Notes: a model not told the origin generated them from the sequence alone. A stretch of 64,000 nucleotides of DNA from Ignavibacteriota bacterium (GCA_016716225.1 JADJWT010000001.1:124001-188000), one strand, 5' to 3'. Counted from the first letter of the stretch, positions 48,098-56,287 are shown. Translations and numbers: made by a program.

Positions 48098-49312
48098 CTA
48101 TAATCCACTACTAAATGCTTTATGCAAAAGACTTTTTTTTAACTCTTCTAAATATTCAATTTTCTTTTCGTAAATTCTTTCTAATTTCTTGGATTTCAAA
48201 GAAAGCGTATTTAATTCTTGAACAATCGCATCTTGTTCAGTCAATGATTGTGGATAGGATATTTTATATTGTTTTAACTTTTCAATTGTTAAAGCATTAT
48301 ATGCAGCACCAATTGCAAGAGTTTTAATTTTCTCAATGAAAGCAGTTAATACAAATTTCAGATAATTCGGATTTAAGCTATTAAATTCCTTAAACCAGAC
48401 AATATTGCCATCTTTGAAATAGAATTCCTCTTCGTTCTCAACAACCATTATTTCACCTATTGTTCCCACTGCTGACATTAAAATATCGTTAACTTTGGGA
48501 ACTCCAAACTTTCTTTTAATTTCATTATATTTTTCCTTTGAGATAAACAATTCTAATGAAATTTCTTTACCGTTTGCAAGTTCTTTTATTTCTTTTGTTC
48601 GATAGAATGGAATACCTTCTTCGATATATTCATTTTTATAAATTCTTTTACTAGATGTTATTACACCTAATTCATGCAAATAATTTTCTTTCCAATCTCC
48701 ATTCGTATGTTCAAACACACTTAGCAAATAACTCTCAAAAAGTTCTTTAGAATTTTTTAAGTTCTTTTCTGCATGAGCTTTGGTTTTTTCAATTGCTTCA
48801 AAAGCTTTACCCAAAATAGCTACAATGCGCTTTTGTTCTGAGATAGATGGGACAATAATTTTTTGATTTTCAATAAAATCAACCGGTATTCTTTTATGAC
48901 CAACAGCACCAGTCATTAACTTTTTCCCGTCTCTCCTTATATCATCTAGGGATAAATAATAGTATACATATTCTGATAAAATTTCTTCGTTTGGTCGAAT
49001 AACAATATATTCGCTAGAGCCGAAACCAATACCATTTTTGAGGTTTTTTGCAATACCGAGTTTGCCATTTTCAAAACAAGGAGTAATTTTAGCTAATAAA
49101 ACATCATTATTTTCAAAATAGGTGTAACCACTATATACATCTTTTAATTTTTTAGCTTGTGTTGGTGTAATGAAATAATCGAATTCCTCTAAATCAGCCA
49201 TTGGCAAAAAAGTTACTAAATCATCATCAGATATTTTTTCTTTTGCTATTTTTTTTGGAGGTTTAATCTCACAAACTTCTCCAATAGATTTTATTTCCCA
49301 ACCTTGCTTCAT
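48098..49312 (-). CDS. hsdS: Type I restriction-modification specificity subunit S
   Basis: A 404-residue DNA-recognition subunit with two target-recognition domains. The first runs from GWEIKSIGEVCEI to about residue 150, ending in a conserved helix with EQKRIVAILGKAFEAIEKTKAHAEKN. The second is about residues 200-355, ending in EQDAIVQELNTLSLKSKKLERIYEKK. These two central helices set the spacing between the half-sites. It overlaps hsdM by four bases. The recognised sequence cannot be predicted from TRDs by eye, and such domains are often exchanged by recombination. Confidence 0.93.
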   Translation of the reverse strand: MKQGWEIKSIGEVCEIKPPKKIAKEKISDDDLVTFLPMADLEEFDYFITPTQAKKLKDVYSGYTYFENNDVLLAKITPCFENGKLGIAKNLKNGIGFGSSEYIVIRPNEEILSEYVYYYLSLDDIRRDGKKLMTGAVGHKRIPVDFIENQKIIVPSISEQKRIVAILGKAFEAIEKTKAHAEKNLKNSKELFESYLLSVFEHTNGDWKENYLHELGVITSSKRIYKNEYIEEGIPFYRTKEIKELANGKEISLELFISKEKYNEIKRKFGVPKVNDILMSAVGTIGEIMVVENEEEFYFKDGNIVWFKEFNSLNPNYLKFVLTAFIEKIKTLAIGAAYNALTIEKLKQYKISYPQSLTEQDAIVQELNTLSLKSKKLERIYEKKIEYLEELKKSLLHKAFSSGL

Positions 49313-50763
49313 AAAAGATCCAAGATTGAGTTCAAAATTTGTTCACTTTCCTTATCCAGTCCTTTTATTTCTTTCATTATTTCTTTAGGTGTACGTAAAG
49401 CAGCTTCTTCTTTTTTGTTAGGATTTTTTACAGAAAGGTCAAATGTGTTTTGGTCAACATCCTTTACATTTATTTTCCAAGAATTATCACTATCAGCAAA
49501 CGTTTTTTGCAGTTTAACAAATTCAGCTAAATCATTTTCATTTAGCGGATTTGTCTTCCCAAGATTTCTATCTAAGTTAAGTTGGTAGTACCATACATTT
49601 TTTGTTGAGCTTCCTTTTTCAAAAAACAATACGACTGTTTTCACTCCGGCACCTTGAAACGTTCCGCCTGGCAAATCTAAAACCGTATGCAGATTACAAC
49701 TTTCTAGCAATAACTTTCTCAAGCTAATTGAAGCATTATCTGTATTGCTTAAAAAAGTGTTTTTAATTACAACACCGGCTTTACCACCGGCTTTTAATAT
49801 TTTTATAAAATGCTGTAAAAATAAGAATGCCGTTTCACCGGTCTTTATTGGGAAGTTCTGTTGTACTTCTTTTCTTTCCTTTCCGCCAAATGGAGGATTT
49901 GCTAAAACAACATCATACCTATCTTTCTCTTGTATATCAGTAATATTTTCTGCAAGTGTATTTGTATGAATAATATTAGGAGCTTCAATACCATGAAGAA
50001 TCATATTCATGATTCCTATAATATAAGCTAAAGACTTTTTCTCTTTTCCGTAAAATGTTTTCTTCTGAAGAGTTATAATATCTTTTGTGGAAAGTTTATT
50101 GCTTGTTGTAAGATAATCATAAGCTTCAACCAAAAATCCCGCCGAACCTACTGCACCATCATAAATTGTATTTCCAATTTCCGGAGCAACAACTTTTACA
50201 ATAGTTTTAATCAACGGTCTTGGAGTATAATATTCACCGCCATTACGTCCGGCGTTGCCCATATTTTTTATCTTATCTTCATAAAGATGACTCATCTCAT
50301 GCTTTTCAGCGTGAGTTCTAAATCTAAGCTGATCAATTAGGTTAATCACTTCTCGTAAATTATAACCGCTCTGTATTCTGTTTTTTAATTCACTAAATAT
50401 TTCACCAATTTTATATTCTATTGTATCTGCACTGACTGCTTCAATTTTGAATTTCTTTAGATACGGAAAAAGTTTAATGTTCACAAAGTCAGTTAAGTCA
50501 TCACCAGTAAGTGCGTTATGAAAATCTAATTTTCCTTCTTTATTTTTTGGAGCTGCCCATTTGTTCCATCGATATTCTGGAGAGATGATTGATGCGTAAG
50601 CTTTTCCGGTTAGTTGTGCTGCTGTTTCTTTATCTTTTTCAAGATCATCTAAATACTTAAGAAATAGGATCCAAGAAGTTTGTTCAATATAATCTAACTC
50701 ACTACTGCATCCGGCATCTTTAAAAAGTATATCATCAATATTTTTGAAAGTTTGTTCAAACAT
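49309..50763 (-). CDS. hsdM: Type I restriction-modification methyltransferase subunit M
   Basis: A 484-residue N6-adenine methyltransferase. An N-terminal helical HsdM_N domain (about residues 10-130) precedes GGEYYTPRPLIKTIV near residue 163. The SAM motif reads YDGAVGSAGFLVEAYDYL near residue 186, and the catalytic NPPFGGKE is near residue 272. Motif I has G in place of the usual P (DPAxGTxGF), a variant I believe occurs in this subgroup. With two M subunits and one S it protects host DNA. It begins 23 bases after the 140-residue ORF at 50787. Confidence 0.94.
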   Translation of the reverse strand: MFEQTFKNIDDILFKDAGCSSELDYIEQTSWILFLKYLDDLEKDKETAAQLTGKAYASIISPEYRWNKWAAPKNKEGKLDFHNALTGDDLTDFVNIKLFPYLKKFKIEAVSADTIEYKIGEIFSELKNRIQSGYNLREVINLIDQLRFRTHAEKHEMSHLYEDKIKNMGNAGRNGGEYYTPRPLIKTIVKVVAPEIGNTIYDGAVGSAGFLVEAYDYLTTSNKLSTKDIITLQKKTFYGKEKKSLAYIIGIMNMILHGIEAPNIIHTNTLAENITDIQEKDRYDVVLANPPFGGKERKEVQQNFPIKTGETAFLFLQHFIKILKAGGKAGVVIKNTFLSNTDNASISLRKLLLESCNLHTVLDLPGGTFQGAGVKTVVLFFEKGSSTKNVWYYQLNLDRNLGKTNPLNENDLAEFVKLQKTFADSDNSWKINVKDVDQNTFDLSVKNPNKKEEAALRTPKEIMKEIKGLDKESEQILNSILDLL

Positions 50764-50786
50764 TTATTTTACCTTTTGCTGCAATA

Positions 50787-51209
50787 TTAAAAATTTGTTG
50801 TTTTATTAAATTTAGGAAAAATATTTCCGTTATCATCCATAAACAAAGGTGTTATAGCTCTCAATGGCATTTGACTAATACTAAATGATGTTTGAGCTGG
50901 TAATTCATTATTTAAGGCTTTATACACATCTTCAAAAAGTGCTTCGAATCCAATTGCAATTTTTACATCATTGATGTTAATTACTTGATACTTTTTTACT
51001 CCGTCATCTTCATGAATTGTTGTACTATATCGTTCTGGTATTGGAAATGATTTTGCAATTAAATAATCTGTTTTAGCAAATGTGTTAAGGAATTCAAGTT
51101 TTTCTTTATCGGAGCCGTAACCAATATAAGCTCTTCCTCGTAAGGAGTAGATAAATCCGAGTTCATCGTATACATACCAAAGATTAAGAATTATTTCGGG
51201 GTCATCCAT
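50787..51209 (-). CDS. Uncharacterised protein at head of the defence operon
   Basis: A 140-residue protein with no motif I recognise. It is compact and mixed alpha/beta in pattern, with no signal peptide or membrane helix. Features include WYVYDELGFIYSLRGRAYIGYG near the start and KKYQVININDVKIAIGFEALFEDVYKAL near residue 85. It precedes hsdM by 23 bases on the same strand, so it is likely the first gene of the restriction/Gabija transcript and could be a regulator or accessory factor. That is inference from position alone. Confidence 0.55.
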   Translation of the reverse strand: MDDPEIILNLWYVYDELGFIYSLRGRAYIGYGSDKEKLEFLNTFAKTDYLIAKSFPIPERYSTTIHEDDGVKKYQVININDVKIAIGFEALFEDVYKALNNELPAQTSFSISQMPLRAITPLFMDDNGNIFPKFNKTTNF

Positions 51210-51339
51210 TATTAAATTCCTTAATGTATTTGAAATTAGAAATTCTTAATAACGTAAGATTATTGAATAGAAATATAAGATAAATGTATAATATTTAGAA
51301 GTTAAAATAGTTTTAATTATAAACTAATCTTTTTTATTA

Positions 51340-52122
51340 TCAATAAATTTTATACTTCAATGCAATATTTTCTCTTAAGGTATCAAATTCTACCAAGTAA
51401 GTATAAAATACATCTTGAAAGGATTTTGTTGGGCTAGACTTAATATCTTTATAACCAAGTAAACGTTCTATAAAATTAACTTTATATTGTGTCGGATCGT
51501 AATTATACTTCCAATTGTCAAACTTATTGACCAAGTCGGAAGTCATGTTTATAAGATTTATTAGTTCACTATCAAGAATATCATCTATCAATATTCTTTC
51601 TGTAAGTTCAACTAAATAGGTAGTATTTTTATATATACTTAAAGTTGTTATTTCTCGTATTACTTGATACAAATCAAAGGCATAATCACTTTTATTCACA
51701 ACTTTGCTGAATAATTTTGAATGTCTGCTTACAATTAAATATAAAGAATTTTCTGTTTCATCAAAATGTTTTAAGAACCATACAAGTAATTCAGATATAT
51801 CTTTTATAGGACTAAAGGATTTCTTAACAATATTCTTCCCGTGTGCAGCAGCATTCCCTTTATTTCTAATTTCTTCCATAGTTAAGTATGTATTTTTTTT
51901 GATCAATTTATTTTCATATAAATACTTGATCAATAAAAATGGAGTCGGATAGCCTTGGGCATTTTTGGGTTTTTCAATTTTATTTATTTCAAAAAATTCA
52001 TTGATTAAGAGTTCCATAATTTTTCTTGATAAGAAATCTGCTGTAAGGGTATCAATCTTAGCAGTTTCAAATGTAATTGAAGTTAAATGGTTGATCTTTC
52101 TTATTAGTTTTTTAGATAGCAT
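51340..52122 (-). CDS. DUF4145-like (HEPN-type) protein
   Basis: A 260-residue soluble, mostly helical protein. Residues about 30-115 hold SRKIMELLINEFFEIN and then MEEIRNKGNAAAHGKNI, the pattern of DUF4145 domains (helix pair ending in R-x-x-G-N-x-A-A-H), often found in restriction subunits and near defence genes. It is upstream of the restriction operon on the same strand, separated by 130 bases, so it may or may not share its promoter. No nuclease motif is recognised beyond this. The function is unknown. Confidence 0.55.
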   Translation of the reverse strand: MLSKKLIRKINHLTSITFETAKIDTLTADFLSRKIMELLINEFFEINKIEKPKNAQGYPTPFLLIKYLYENKLIKKNTYLTMEEIRNKGNAAAHGKNIVKKSFSPIKDISELLVWFLKHFDETENSLYLIVSRHSKLFSKVVNKSDYAFDLYQVIREITTLSIYKNTTYLVELTERILIDDILDSELINLINMTSDLVNKFDNWKYNYDPTQYKVNFIERLLGYKDIKSSPTKSFQDVFYTYLVEFDTLRENIALKYKIY

Positions 52123-52173
52123 AAAAGAATCACAAAGTTATAAAAAAGATGCCGGATAAATCCGGCACCAATG

Positions 52174-52497
52174 TTATTTTATCGTATTACTATCGTTAAG
52201 AGAATTATTTTTCTCAACAGCTTCATTGATTTTCGATGCATATTGTTTACACATAAAAATCGCTTTTTTCAGATCTTGATTAGCAATTTTAAGTTGCATT
52301 TCTTTTAATTGAAGTGTAACTCTACTTGTACTATCATTTTTAGTTTTCAAAAGTTCAATCTCATTTGCAAGAGAATCAACTTTATTACTAAACTTAAGCT
52401 GATGCTTAAGAAATCTGTTAAAAAAAGATGAAGCACTAGTTATACGCTTTCTTGAAGTTCTTCGTGGTTCTAATTGAACCACTTTAGATTTTCTCAT
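52174..52497 (-). CDS. Small coiled-coil protein with basic N-terminus
   Basis: The start is set at the ATG at 52497, preceded by AAAGGA at seven bases; an earlier in-frame ATG (52548) lacks that signal. The product is 107 residues. The first 25 are basic (RKSKVVQLEPRRTSRKR). Residues about 40-90 are heptad-like (KVDSLANEIELLKTKND and TLQLKEMQLKIANQDLKKAI), predicting a coiled coil. It lies next to the divergent intergenic region with two inverted repeats and could bind DNA or a partner protein. I recognise no family. Confidence 0.55.
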   Translation of the reverse strand: MRKSKVVQLEPRRTSRKRITSASSFFNRFLKHQLKFSNKVDSLANEIELLKTKNDSTSRVTLQLKEMQLKIANQDLKKAIFMCKQYASKINEAVEKNNSLNDSNTIK

Positions 52498-52809
52498 TTT
52501 ACATCCTTTGTTTAGTGAGTAATTTGATCTCAAATCACAAAGTTTCAAATGATTAGTATCTTCAAACTTCTCAAAGTAACGACATTAAAATAAAAAATAT
52601 TCTAAAAAAATAAAATTTATTTTTTAACTATCCATAACTTCTTTTATATAAACAAGTTATCCTATCCAAAATGACCAACTTAATTTTAGCTAACTTTTAC
52701 TAATGTTAGCTAATATTTTCTTAGCAATCACTCGTCATATAATTTTATAAAAATTGGTATAAGAATACTGTAAATCATATAATAAAATATTTTATAAAGG
52801 AGGATCAAT
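52498..52809. promoter_or_regulatory. Divergent control region with two inverted repeats
   Basis: This 312-base gap separates the leftward coiled-coil gene from the rightward Gam-like operon. It has two perfect inverted repeats: ATAACTT/AAGTTAT at 52634-52660 (13-base spacer) and TTAGCTAAC/GTTAGCTAA at 52686-52713 (10-base spacer). Their dyad size suits dimeric repressors. A TATAAT lies near 52736. A strong AAAGGAGG ends the region. No repressor gene is identified. Confidence 0.6.
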
Positions 52810-52887
52810 TTGAAAAAAATAATATTTGAAATCGGCAAAGTAATAGCCGAAGCAGTCCTAACATTTCTGAAGAATAAAAAACTATAG
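52810..52887 (+). CDS. 25-residue ORF with strong ribosome binding site
   Basis: A TTG start at 52810 lies six bases after AAAGGAGG, giving 25 residues (KKIIFEIGKVIAEAVLTF then a lysine-rich end). The predicted helix is amphipathic with a hydrophobic core. It sits ten bases before the next gene, whose own Shine-Dalgarno (AGGAG) overlaps its stop. It could be a leader peptide or a small membrane-active protein. Translation is supported only by the RBS. Confidence 0.45.
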   Translation: MKKIIFEIGKVIAEAVLTFLKNKKL

Positions 52888-52897
52888 GAGTTTATTT

Positions 52898-53479
52898 ATG
52901 AGTGATAATAAAAACTTCATTGATGAACTTCTTGAAGAAGTAGAAGCAAAGGAAACTTCTCTGCATCTTGCCCATGTTGATCTTATACTTGCAGAGATCG
53001 GTAGCATTGAAGAACAGATCAGCAAGAATTTTGAAGAAACTGAAAAGGAAAAACAAATACTTGATGACTGGACTCTTCGTAAGAACTCTAAACTACAAGA
53101 ACGCATTGATTGGATGTTGAGAAAACTTGAATCATTTATGAATGATCAAGGAGAAAACATTAAAACAATTGACTTGCCAAATGGAAAGTTACTTCGCCGC
53201 AGACAACCCACCAGAATAGAAATTACCAGCATAGATGAATTTATGCAGAATGAAAATCTTAATCAGTTGGGAACGCTACATCCGGAAATTCTTAAACCAA
53301 ACATCAACATGATTAAGGCTTTTATCAACTCTTATCGGAAGATTCCAAAAGGGGTAAGAGTAATTGATGGAACGGAAAAGTTTACTATTAAATTAAAAAA
53401 CAAAAAGGAGGATGAAGATGGAGAGACCGAAGTTAGAACTCGACATAAATCAGCCATCGAAAATACGTTTACTGTTTGA
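52898..53479 (+). CDS. Gam/Gp157-like protein (putative host-nuclease inhibitor)
   Basis: A 193-residue protein. Residues 1-95 are an acidic, heptad-rich helix (EVEAKETSLHLAHVDLIL and IEEQISKNFEETEKEKQIL). A beta-rich segment follows, with IKTIDLPNGKLLRRRQPTRIEI near residues 87-108. The combination of a long coiled coil, the IxxPxGxLxxR turn and a C-terminal small domain fits phage Gam/Siphovirus Gp157-like proteins, which bind DNA ends and shield them from host nucleases such as RecBCD. It is in an operon with the OB-like and DUF932 genes. The match is by pattern, and activity is inferred. Confidence 0.6.
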   Translation: MSDNKNFIDELLEEVEAKETSLHLAHVDLILAEIGSIEEQISKNFEETEKEKQILDDWTLRKNSKLQERIDWMLRKLESFMNDQGENIKTIDLPNGKLLRRRQPTRIEITSIDEFMQNENLNQLGTLHPEILKPNINMIKAFINSYRKIPKGVRVIDGTEKFTIKLKNKKEDEDGETEVRTRHKSAIENTFTV

Positions 53480-53870
53480 TGAAGCAATTGTTGGAGAATC
53501 ACAGTACGGAAAATATTATCTCTATGCAGTCAGTAACGGTAACAACAAGGAATATTCTTTCTTTGCACCGGATATCGTACATGAGAAATTAAAGGATTAC
53601 AAGAAAGGAACAGAAGCAATAATTACAAAGATTGCAGCTCAAAGAGGTAAGAAACTTGTTACTTCTTATGATGTACAAATTATCGAAGTGCAAAACTCAA
53701 TACCAGCCACAAACCAACCCCAAAATAACCCATATCTTGAAAACATGCTGGCAAGTTTTGCCGATGCTTTAGTTGTTCAAGAGAAGTTTAACGGAATGGC
53801 AAATGTTAATCAGATAGCCATTACAATGTTTATTCAGAGAACTAAAGGCAATGGATTTGCTCATGAGTAG
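53418..53870 (+). CDS. Putative OB-fold / ssDNA-binding-like protein
   Basis: The start at 53418 is chosen because AGGAGG (53406-53411) sits six bases upstream; an ATG at 53412 abuts that signal. The product is 150 residues. The first 90 form a beta-rich small domain (KIRLLFDEAIVGESQYGKYYLYAV and KKGTEAIITKIAAQRGKKLVTSY), resembling an OB fold. The C-terminal tail (NPYLENMLASFADALVVQ) is helical. It overlaps the preceding gene, so it is co-translated. Likely it handles single-stranded DNA of the element, but I do not recognise a named family. Confidence 0.5.
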   Translation: MERPKLELDINQPSKIRLLFDEAIVGESQYGKYYLYAVSNGNNKEYSFFAPDIVHEKLKDYKKGTEAIITKIAAQRGKKLVTSYDVQIIEVQNSIPATNQPQNNPYLENMLASFADALVVQEKFNGMANVNQIAITMFIQRTKGNGFAHE

Positions 53871-54039
53871 AAGAAAAAGAAAAAACATTATGGATAAAAC
53901 ATTTTACAAATGTGTTGAATCTCTGGAGTGGTTAGCTGATAAGTTAGGTATTACTTATGAAGAATTAAATGTAATCATTTTTGTAATTGGATATCCAATA
54001 GTTACAATTGGACTAATTACAGCATATCTTAAAAAGTGA
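53863..54039 (+). CDS. Small membrane protein
   Basis: The ATG at 53863 overlaps the preceding stop, giving 58 residues; starts at 53851 or 53890 are also possible and none has a clear ribosome site. A basic N-terminus (RRKRKN) is followed by a charged stretch and one membrane helix (VIIFVIGYPIVTIGLITAYL). It sits between the OB-like and DUF932 genes. The function is unknown. Confidence 0.45.
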   Translation: MSRRKRKNIMDKTFYKCVESLEWLADKLGITYEELNVIIFVIGYPIVTIGLITAYLKK

Positions 54040-54053
54040 GGTTAAAAAATATT

Positions 54054-54809
54054 ATGACAACAGAAGTAGATAAAAAACTGTGGAAGTTCTTGTTTCCGGT
54101 TGTTGAGACAAAAGTACAAGTAAAGGACACAAGCGGATTATTCTTCCCTACCAACAAGTACAAAGCAATTATCAGAGAAGATAATAATGAACTTATTTCT
54201 ATTCAGAAGAACACATATCAGTTGGTAACAAATGCAGAAGTAATAAAACCGGTTCTTGAACAATTAAATGATCTGACAACTGACTGGTACATTGATCCAA
54301 GCCATTCGTTTGTAGAAAACAACAGAATGAGATTGCAGATTACCTTTCCGGAAATAACCTTACATGACGGAGAAAGTGAAATAGCTCTCAGCTTATTCGT
54401 ACACAACAGTTATGATTCAAGTGAAGGAGTAAGGATGTTCTGGGGAGGAATCAGATCAATTTGCAGTAATGGAAGTGTATTCGGTGAAGTACTTGCTAAG
54501 TTCTATGCAAAACACACATCGGGAATAATTGTGAACAATCTGAAACAACAGATTGAAGACACTTATGAACAAATCCCGCTAATCAAGGAAAGAATCAGCA
54601 TCTTACAGAATCTAAAACCAACATCGGATTATAAGGAACAGATACAAAAAACATTTGGTAAAGGAATTGCCGAGTATGTTGAAGAACAGCCCAAAGTAAA
54701 GAATCAGTGGTTACTTTACAATCAGCTAACGCATTACATCAGTCATTTTGTTCAGCAGAGAATGAGAGCAAGTTACCAAATGAAAGTCAGTAAGATGTTT
54801 CAGTTATAA
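54054..54809 (+). CDS. DUF932-family phage/plasmid protein
   Basis: The ATG at 54054 gives 251 residues; a GTG at 54036 is an alternative. The pattern TYQLVTNAEVIKPVLEQL, RLQITFPEI and WGGIRSICSNGSVFG near residue 135, followed by a helical C-terminus, matches DUF932, a family found in plasmids, ICEs and phages. Its biochemical role is not established. It is the last gene of the rightward operon and runs directly into a terminator hairpin. Confidence 0.72.
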   Translation: MTTEVDKKLWKFLFPVVETKVQVKDTSGLFFPTNKYKAIIREDNNELISIQKNTYQLVTNAEVIKPVLEQLNDLTTDWYIDPSHSFVENNRMRLQITFPEITLHDGESEIALSLFVHNSYDSSEGVRMFWGGIRSICSNGSVFGEVLAKFYAKHTSGIIVNNLKQQIEDTYEQIPLIKERISILQNLKPTSDYKEQIQKTFGKGIAEYVEEQPKVKNQWLLYNQLTHYISHFVQQRMRASYQMKVSKMFQL

Positions 54810-54829
54810 AAGAGAGCCTTGCTCTCTTT
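54809..54829 (+). terminator. Terminator-like hairpin after the DUF932 gene
   Basis: A perfect nine-base stem AAAGAGAGC/GCTCTCTTT with a CTT loop, starting at the last base of the DUF932 stop. It is followed by only a short T run, so termination is likely but not certain. It separates the accessory operon from the HEPN gene. Confidence 0.7.
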
Positions 54830-54916
54830 AGATTAGAAATTTAATTTATATGTAAATTAATATTTCAAATTTGTAGATAATGTTATAATTTGTAATCAAA
54901 TAAAATTGTTGTATTT

Positions 54917-54950
54917 GGCGTCGGGTTATTTGCTACGCCGTTATATTTTG
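54917..54950. repeat. attC-like hairpin and terminal repeat before the HEPN gene
   Basis: GGCGT (54917-54921) and ACGCC (54935-54939) pair around 13 bases and are followed at once by GTTATATTTTG (54940-54950). That 11-mer occurs as its exact reverse complement at 56149-56159. The L''-L'-R' layout and the gene beginning right after GTTA recall an integron attC site. Confidence 0.5.
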
Positions 54951-54962
54951 ATGGAGATAAGT

Positions 54963-56147
54963 ATGGATTGGTCAAAAATTTCGAAAACTGAAACAGAAGC
55001 TCTAAATGTTCCATCAGATTGGTTGTTCGTTCATTATTATGAAGCTCTTAATATTCTGTTCAGATTTGAAAACTCATTAAGAGTTTTTGTTTATATTATA
55101 TTAAAGAATGAGTTTAAAGAGAATTGGGACAATATAAAGTTTACAATAAATGATAGTGAAACTTCTATCATTGCAATCTCAAAGAAAAGAATTAATCAAG
55201 CAAAAGTTTTTGGTTATCTTGGTTATGAAGTAATAAGCCCTCTTTTACACCTTACAAGTGGTGAGTTAATTGAAATCATAGTATCTGATTCTTATTGGAA
55301 ATTATTTAAAAAATATTTTTTGGGTAGTAAAGAAGTTATGAAAAATAAACTATTAGAAATTGGAGTGATTAGAAATTCTTTAGCTCACTTTAGACCAATA
55401 AAAGAAGACGATGTTGAAGTAATTAAACAAAATGTAAAGCAAACAATGTTAGGAGTTGAAGAATGTCTAACTCAGTTGCTTGATTCTTTTAATTTTGTCC
55501 CAACAAATAATGATGAAGTATGGTATAAGCAACTTACCACCATTGGAAGTGATTTTGCAAAGTTTGATTATAGACAAAGTTCCAATGAGGAATGGATCAG
55601 AGTATTTATCAAATTTAATTCAACAATTACCAAAAAAGAACATTACAGTGATAAATACATTTCTTGTAGACTTACAAATTTAAAATGTTCAAACTTATTA
55701 ATAAATTATCCAAAGTTAACAAAGCATATAACATTTTTAACTGAAAGTGCATATTCCACGGTCGACAAATCTAAAGATATTGAATACAGAAAGTATATAT
55801 CAATTATTTTTAGCAAGGATTGTCTAATTAATAATTTTGAAGAAATTGGTGATGAGTTTAAAAATATCCTTATTAAAATTGCATCTGAAACAGAATTAAT
55901 AAAAAAAGATCATTTAGCAAGAGGTACACTTGTTGAAAACGTTTCTTCATCTGTTCGATTAGTTGGTGATGACAAATTTCAAAGATGGGAATCGGATAAA
56001 ACCAATCTTTTTGAAGATTATTCTCCAATACATCCAATTGAATATTGGGGCAAAGATGATTATCCACGTACTAATTTTATTACAAGTACTAATAGATATC
56101 CTTGGATGCCGTCAAATATTGCTGAATGTAATGATCTACCATTTTAA
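54963..56147 (+). CDS. HEPN-domain protein (Rx4H motif), cassette-like
   Basis: The start is set at the ATG at 54963 because GGAG lies six bases upstream; an ATG at 54951 is in frame. The product is 394 residues. The N-terminal half is a helical HEPN-type domain ending in GVIRNSLAHFRP near residue 140, which holds the Rx4H motif of HEPN ribonucleases. The C-terminal half is mixed alpha/beta with no recognised motif. No antitoxin-like partner gene is adjacent. HEPN proteins of this kind act in abortive infection and toxin systems; that role is inferred. An 11-bp inverted repeat brackets the gene, with a TATAAT near 54884 as a possible promoter. Confidence 0.65.
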   Translation: MDWSKISKTETEALNVPSDWLFVHYYEALNILFRFENSLRVFVYIILKNEFKENWDNIKFTINDSETSIIAISKKRINQAKVFGYLGYEVISPLLHLTSGELIEIIVSDSYWKLFKKYFLGSKEVMKNKLLEIGVIRNSLAHFRPIKEDDVEVIKQNVKQTMLGVEECLTQLLDSFNFVPTNNDEVWYKQLTTIGSDFAKFDYRQSSNEEWIRVFIKFNSTITKKEHYSDKYISCRLTNLKCSNLLINYPKLTKHITFLTESAYSTVDKSKDIEYRKYISIIFSKDCLINNFEEIGDEFKNILIKIASETELIKKDHLARGTLVENVSSSVRLVGDDKFQRWESDKTNLFEDYSPIHPIEYWGKDDYPRTNFITSTNRYPWMPSNIAECNDLPF

Positions 56148-56148
56148 A

Positions 56149-56159
56149 CAAAATATAAC
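56149..56159. repeat. Inverted copy of the 54940-54950 repeat
   Basis: CAAAATATAAC is the exact reverse complement of 54940-54950. It starts one base after the HEPN stop codon. The following CAGCAAAT also resembles the reverse complement of the upstream hairpin (AGCAAAT shared). Together they bracket the HEPN gene as a unit of about 1.2 kb. Confidence 0.6.
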
Positions 56160-56268
56160 CAGCAAATGCCAATGACCACTAAAAAAAAAGTGCGAAAATA
56201 AGCTAAAAAAGGGATTTTCAATTATTATAAGAAAATGATTTATTTTAGTATGGTCATTTGATTTTTGA

Positions 56269-56287
56269 ATAAAGACAAGGTCTTTAT
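56269..56287. terminator. Hairpin downstream of the CoiA-like gene
   Basis: A perfect eight-base stem ATAAAGAC/GTCTTTAT with a three-base loop, 32 bases beyond the stop of the leftward CoiA-like gene. It has no long T tract, so it may act as a weak terminator between the converging HEPN and CoiA-like transcripts. Confidence 0.5.

Noticed and set aside
49309..50763. Inactive hsdM because motif I reads DGAVGSAGF
   Set aside because: The catalytic NPPF and other motifs are intact, and I believe this motif I form occurs in functional members; not evidence of decay.
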